Shown: positions 61,497-64,000 of the stretch, one piece after another
Layout of the letters: the number at the start of each line of letters is the position of its first letter
How positions within the stretch are numbered: the stretch's first letter is position 1
Assembly (NCBI RefSeq): GCF_000026105.1
Contig: NC_008027.1
Location: 365,501 to 429,500, forward strand
Reading direction: 5' to 3'
From: Pseudomonas entomophila L48
GTDB taxonomy: Bacteria > Pseudomonadota > Gammaproteobacteria > Pseudomonadales > Pseudomonadaceae
Length of the DNA: 64,000 bases
Made by a program: the position numbers and the translations under genes
Notes under the pieces: generated by a model
Databases searched by the model: none
Told to the model about the DNA's origin: nothing
What the model saw: the letters and a program-made list of their open reading frames with translations, nothing else

Positions 61497-61511
61497 TACG
61501 TTAAATACGTA
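61497..61511. promoter_or_regulatory. Palindromic operator of the orphan antitoxin-like gene
   Basis: TACGT-TAAAT-ACGTA, a perfect 5-base inverted repeat with a 5-base AT centre, 44 bases ahead of the start. Site and spacing suit autoregulation. Confidence 0.55.
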
Positions 61512-61599
61512 CAGAATTACTAGGTCAAGATATTGCGCGGACAGCCCATCGGGCTGCGCTGCCATGCAGAGAAAAGCAATCACAAGGGCAGCACAGTTC

Positions 61600-61688
61600 C
61601 TGTAGGAGAGGGCTTGACCCGCGAACACCGGCGGAGCCGGTGCCATACACTGTGGCGTCTGCTTCGTGGGCAAGCCCACTCCCATAGA
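61600..61688. repeat. Degenerate palindromic repeat pair
   Basis: tgtaggagagggcttgacccgcg and, inverted, gtgggcaagcccactcccatag with accggcggagccggt between. A third, more diverged REP family. The remaining part to about 61816 holds GGTCCT...AGGACC (61697-61726) and an AT-rich stretch, but no gene. Confidence 0.7.
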
Positions 61689-61816
61689 TTCGGTTTGGTC
61701 CTACAGAGGTAATTGTTAACAGGACCTATCCTACAGGCCTTGTCGTCTCGGTCCGGCTTCCAAGGTATTTATTCGCAGTTAACTTTTTCCGGTCGCCGCA
61801 CATTCGGTGACCGGGC

Positions 61817-61988
61817 GTGAGAACCCGGCGATTTACTTGGAGGCATGCTGTTATGGCAGCTGTGCGCGGGCAGGCTTTGCCTGGCCGGAATGTAGCCTCC
61901 AACTTCGCCGGTTCTCACCCCGCGCATGGCTGCCACCCATTCCCGTGAGAAGGTTGTGTGGTGGCCTCCTTGAGCCGGTAATGGAGGC
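61817..61988 (+). ncRNA. Structured leader RNA ahead of the DUF3077-type gene, candidate riboregulator
   Basis: Outer stem: 61817-61831 pairs with 61905-61918 (14 pairs, one bulged C). Inside it, TTGGAGGC (61837-61844) pairs with GCCTCCAA (61895-61902), enclosing two small hairpins (GCTG/CAGC at 61847-61860; CAGGC/GCCTG at 61871-61883). Downstream, GCCTCC (61964-61969) can pair with GGAGGC (61983-61988), which is the ribosome binding site. The same GCCTCC could instead pair with the upstream GGAGGC. The left arm of the outer stem can also form a local hairpin (CCGGG/CCCGG, 61811-61828). All pairings were read by eye; no ligand or partner is known. Confidence 0.6.
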
Positions 61989-61995
61989 AATACCC

Positions 61996-62286
61996 ATGAA
62001 AAAGATCGTCCCTGACCCACCCCTGAAGCTGAACCCCACCACCGAGCAGTCCTTCTGCACCTGCCAGTCCAGCCACCCGCCGATCTTCACCGTGCGCCCC
62101 GGCGTCGACGCCGCCGACGCTTTGGTCCATGCCAGCATGCTGGCCCGCGCCATCCAGGAGATCGCCGACAACTACGCCCTGCATCACGCCCCCGAAGCTA
62201 ACCGGGCGATGATCTGGTCGATCCTGCATTCGGCGGAAACGCTCAGGGCATTGCTGGAGGGATTGCTCGACGCCATGGAGGCCTGA
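61996..62286 (+). CDS. Small DUF3077/DUF6124-type protein
   Basis: 96 residues from the ATG at 61996 (GGAGG eight bases ahead; the ATG at 61981 overlaps that site and is rejected). A polar N-terminus (about 1-30) is followed by a helical domain FTVRPGVDAADALVHASMLARAIQEIADNYAL and MIWSILHSAETLRALLEGLLDAME. This is the pattern of a small pseudomonad family of unknown function that occurs in several copies per genome. It converges on the Lrp-type gene with an 18-base gap. Confidence 0.82.
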   Translation: MKKIVPDPPLKLNPTTEQSFCTCQSSHPPIFTVRPGVDAADALVHASMLARAIQEIADNYALHHAPEANRAMIWSILHSAETLRALLEGLLDAMEA

Positions 62287-62304
62287 CGGCAAGACGCGGG
62301 GCAG

Positions 62305-62766
62305 TCAGCCTGGCTGCCCCCGGTCCACCTTGCTGCTGAGGATGATCGACGTGGTGGTCTTCTCCACCCCGTCGAGGCTGCCGATCTGGTCGAGCAGTTG
62401 GTCCAGTTGCTCGGGCGAGTCGCTGTGCAGCCAGGCGACATAGTCGAACTCGCCACTCACCGCACACAGTTGCTGCACCTGCCCCATGGCCGACAGCCGC
62501 CGCACCACCTCCTTGCCCGAACGCGGCTGCACCTTGATCCCCACGTAGGCCTGCAAGCCCCCGCCAATCAGGCGCTGGCCCAGGCGCACGCCGTAGCCGG
62601 TGATCACCTTGCTCTTTTCCAGCCGCGCCAGGCGCGAGTTCACCGTGGTGCGGGCGATGCCCAGCTGGCGGGCGAGGGTGGCGACGCTTTCCCGGGCGTT
62701 GATCTGCAACAGGGCGATCAGTTGGCGGTCGATTTCATCGAGGGCGATGGGGCGGGTGTCTTGCAT
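62305..62766 (-). CDS. Lrp/AsnC-family transcriptional regulator
   Basis: 153 residues from the ATG at 62766, with AGGA eight bases upstream. An N-terminal winged helix-turn-helix (ALDEIDRQLIALLQINARESVATLARQLGIARTTVNSRLARLEKSKVITGY) precedes the RAM effector domain (LQAYVGIKVQPRSGKEVVRRLSAMGQVQQLCAVSGEFDYVAWLHSDS). Such proteins sense amino acids. Its nearness to davBA suggests lysine control, but the intervening genes make that a guess. Confidence 0.92.
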   Translation of the reverse strand: MQDTRPIALDEIDRQLIALLQINARESVATLARQLGIARTTVNSRLARLEKSKVITGYGVRLGQRLIGGGLQAYVGIKVQPRSGKEVVRRLSAMGQVQQLCAVSGEFDYVAWLHSDSPEQLDQLLDQIGSLDGVEKTTTSIILSSKVDRGQPG

Positions 62767-62973
62767 TCTGAGGTCCTTGCTCGGTGGCAAGCCAGCCTAG
62801 CCATGCGGGGCGTGGTTGTGAAGCATGCGGTCAGGATGAATCTGTCGGCTACGCCATCCATTTGACGTGAAATCAGATGGGCAATGGGCTTTATGCGATT
62901 GAGAATCGCTGTATTATGCCGCTCGTCAGGTTTCATCCAAATGCGTGCTTTCACTGCTGGGATTTAATGTTTC

Positions 62974-63621
62974 ATGATTCGTTTTGATGTAGATGCCGTT
63001 TATTGCATTTCTCTCGATGCACGGAGTGATCGGCGTGAATTGTTCAGGGAAAGCATCGCCGCTGTGCTCGACAATCCGGTCATTTTCCACATCGTGGAAA
63101 AGCAGAGTGACCCGAAGCGTGGCTGCTATGAGTCCCACCAGGCGCTTGCGCAGTTGGCGCTTGATCAAGGCCTTGAGCGAATCCTGATCTTTGAGGATGA
63201 CGTGAAGCCTTATCCGTTGAAGGCCTCGCGTATCCGCTGGATCAATCGTTTCATGCGCACGCACCGATTCGAAGCCCTGCATCTGGGCTACAGCATGGGA
63301 CGTACCTGGCTGACCTGGTTCCCTTTCATTGCCCGGGGCAAGGTCGTGGCACTCCACGCTTATGTGCTCTCACGGGAGGGTTGCAAGATCCTGGCGCAGA
63401 CGCCTTACGATGGCACGCCGGTGGATGTGATGTTCAAGCGCAGGATTCGGCAACATTGTGTGTTTCCCATGATGTTCCGCCAGCACGCGGCCGCTGTTAC
63501 CGGCAGCGACCTGGAGCTGGTCGTGCGTAATGAGGATGAGTGGTGGGAGCGAAACTGGCGCAAGCACTGGCGCTCGCCGCTCAAGAACCTGTGGCGTACC
63601 GTGCTACGGCTGAATTTCTGA
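62974..63621 (+). CDS. Family 25 glycosyltransferase (LPS type)
   Basis: 215 residues. VYCISLDARSDRRELF opens the GT25 fold; ESHQALAQLALDQGLERILIFEDDV gives the conserved acidic EDD motif, and the later HAYVLSREGCKIL is also family-typical. It probably adds a sugar to lipopolysaccharide. It stands alone, is more AT-rich at its start, and is followed by a terminator and then a tRNA-fragment att site. No ribosome binding site is obvious. Confidence 0.82.
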   Translation: MIRFDVDAVYCISLDARSDRRELFRESIAAVLDNPVIFHIVEKQSDPKRGCYESHQALAQLALDQGLERILIFEDDVKPYPLKASRIRWINRFMRTHRFEALHLGYSMGRTWLTWFPFIARGKVVALHAYVLSREGCKILAQTPYDGTPVDVMFKRRIRQHCVFPMMFRQHAAAVTGSDLELVVRNEDEWWERNWRKHWRSPLKNLWRTVLRLNF

Positions 63622-63680
63622 GCGGTAATGCACGCAGTGTGGCGATCAGGTGACGTCGTTCCTGTTCGCCACAAACACGA

Positions 63681-63706
63681 AAGCCGCGCAATGCGCGGCT
63701 TTTTCA
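63681..63706 (+). terminator. Intrinsic terminator after the GT25 gene
   Basis: Hairpin aagccgcgc / gcgcggctt with loop aat, then TTT, about 60 bases past the stop. Confidence 0.82.
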
Positions 63707-63710
63707 TGTC

Positions 63711-63755
63711 TGGTGGGCCCACACGGACTCGAACCGTGGACCAAAGGATCATGAG
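63711..63755 (-). other. 3' fragment of a tRNA-Met(CAU)-like gene: probable att site of an integrated element
   Basis: On the minus strand this reads from the anticodon CAT (63753-63751) through a variable loop, a perfect T arm (CACGG-TTCGAGT-CCGTG) and the acceptor strand GGGCCCACCA. The 5' half (acceptor, D arm, anticodon 5' strand) is missing; the bases before it (GGCAA) do not pair with ATCCT. A 3' tRNA fragment of this kind is the usual product of site-specific integration at a tRNA gene, the whole tRNA being rebuilt at the other end of the element. Confidence 0.75.
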
Positions 63756-64000
63756 TTGCCTGGAGACGCTGCAAACCCAGTGAAACCGTGCGTAGCTTAG
63801 CGTAGGCATAGTTAGCTGGAAGTAGCGTGGTTACTGGTGTTTAGCGCAATTTGGCGAAATGGGTGGAAGCTGGGCACTGTACCGCCAGCGTATTGTTCTC
63901 TTTACTGTGGAGCGGTCAGGTTTTTCGGCCATGACGTTGTTCTCCTGGTAAAAATGTGATCAAGTTTGTTGCAAGGTGGCAATTACACTCCTAAGATGCC
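63756..64000. other. Edge of the putative integrated element
   Basis: 245 bases unlike the preceding genome: short direct repeats of TAGCG (near 63799, 63823 and 63842) and related gcgtag/gttagc words that could be integrase arm sites. No full gene is contained; a short minus-strand frame is listed separately. An integrase would be expected further right. Confidence 0.45.
63831..63932 (-). CDS. Possible 33-residue small protein or gene remnant at the element edge
   Basis: Starts at an ATG (63932) with AGGAGA nine bases ahead, reads MAEKPDRSTVKRTIRWRYSA and ends at TAA (63831). It is basic (six Arg/Lys in the first 17) and has no family I recognise. The good ribosome binding site speaks for translation; the short length and the place next to the att site speak for a remnant of a longer gene. 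Confidence 0.35.
   Translation of the reverse strand: MAEKPDRSTVKRTIRWRYSAQLPPISPNCAKHQ

Noticed and set aside
61494..61685. Possible toxin gene upstream of the orphan antitoxin-like gene
   Set aside because: The only frame there is 63 codons, runs through REP DNA and has no toxin motif.
63711..63790. A complete tRNA gene at the right end
   Set aside because: Only the 3' half can be matched; the D arm and 5' acceptor strand are absent.

Overview
The window looks like a chromosomal segment of a Pseudomonas of the P. putida group. The evidence is the high-GC coding bias, the gene families and their order (betT-betIBA, glnA-ntrBC, gpmI-yibN-grxC-secB, pqqFABCDE, davBA), and many intergenic palindromic REP elements of the pseudomonad type. 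No rRNA operon, insertion sequence or CRISPR array is visible. Names rest on protein motifs and remembered family members; no database search was run.

Layout. 1-13159 (minus strand) is one tightly coupled operon for an aryl polyene type pigment: a ketosynthase-like chain-length factor, a PlsC-like acyltransferase, two acyl carrier proteins, a membrane protein, an AMP-ligase fused to a hot-dog dehydratase, a GT2 glycosyltransferase, an LpxL-like acyltransferase, an aromatic amino acid ammonia-lyase, a thioesterase, a LolA-like carrier, an MMPL exporter, a CPA2-type antiporter and a flavoprotein that runs off the left edge. 13477-14979 holds an orphan ParA-type ATPase and a HigB/HigA toxin-antitoxin pair. 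14998-28895 is core metabolism and stress: trxC, selO, mscK, nhaP2 and the choline-to-betaine genes betA/betB/betI with divergent betT. 29030-33682 encodes a 1550-residue protein of the DUF6543 (dermonecrotic-toxin-domain) type. 33770-41396 is envelope and housekeeping: a YibQ-type deacetylase, ctpA, envC, gpmI, a rhodanese-like protein, grxC, secB, trmL and a small membrane protein. 41774-50564 holds ntrC, ntrB, a lipoprotein chorismate mutase, glnA, thiI and typA; both glnA and ntrBC have recognisable sigma-54 promoters and NtrC sites. 50810-58310 is the PQQ cluster (an S9 peptidase, then pqqE, D, C, B, A and F) and 58483-60976 is the lysine monooxygenase pathway pair davA/davB. The right end is accessory: an orphan HTH antitoxin-like gene, a structured leader RNA before a small DUF3077/DUF6124-type gene, an Lrp/AsnC regulator, a GT25 glycosyltransferase, and a 3' fragment of a Met-type tRNA that marks the probable edge of an integrated element.

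How it fits together. Nitrogen control is a closed loop in view: NtrB/NtrC would act on the sites upstream of glnA and of ntrBC itself. Choline uptake (BetT) and oxidation (BetA, BetB) face each other across one perfect BetI palindrome. PQQ genes are read as pqqF, then pqqA, an intrinsic terminator, and pqqBCDE. Within the window the most unusual things are the leader at 61817-61988, which can hide or free the ribosome binding site of the gene behind it; a REP element that has become the 5' coding sequence of the LolA-like gene; a tandem GC-rich repeat at 41394-41501; and the tRNA-fragment att site at 63711.
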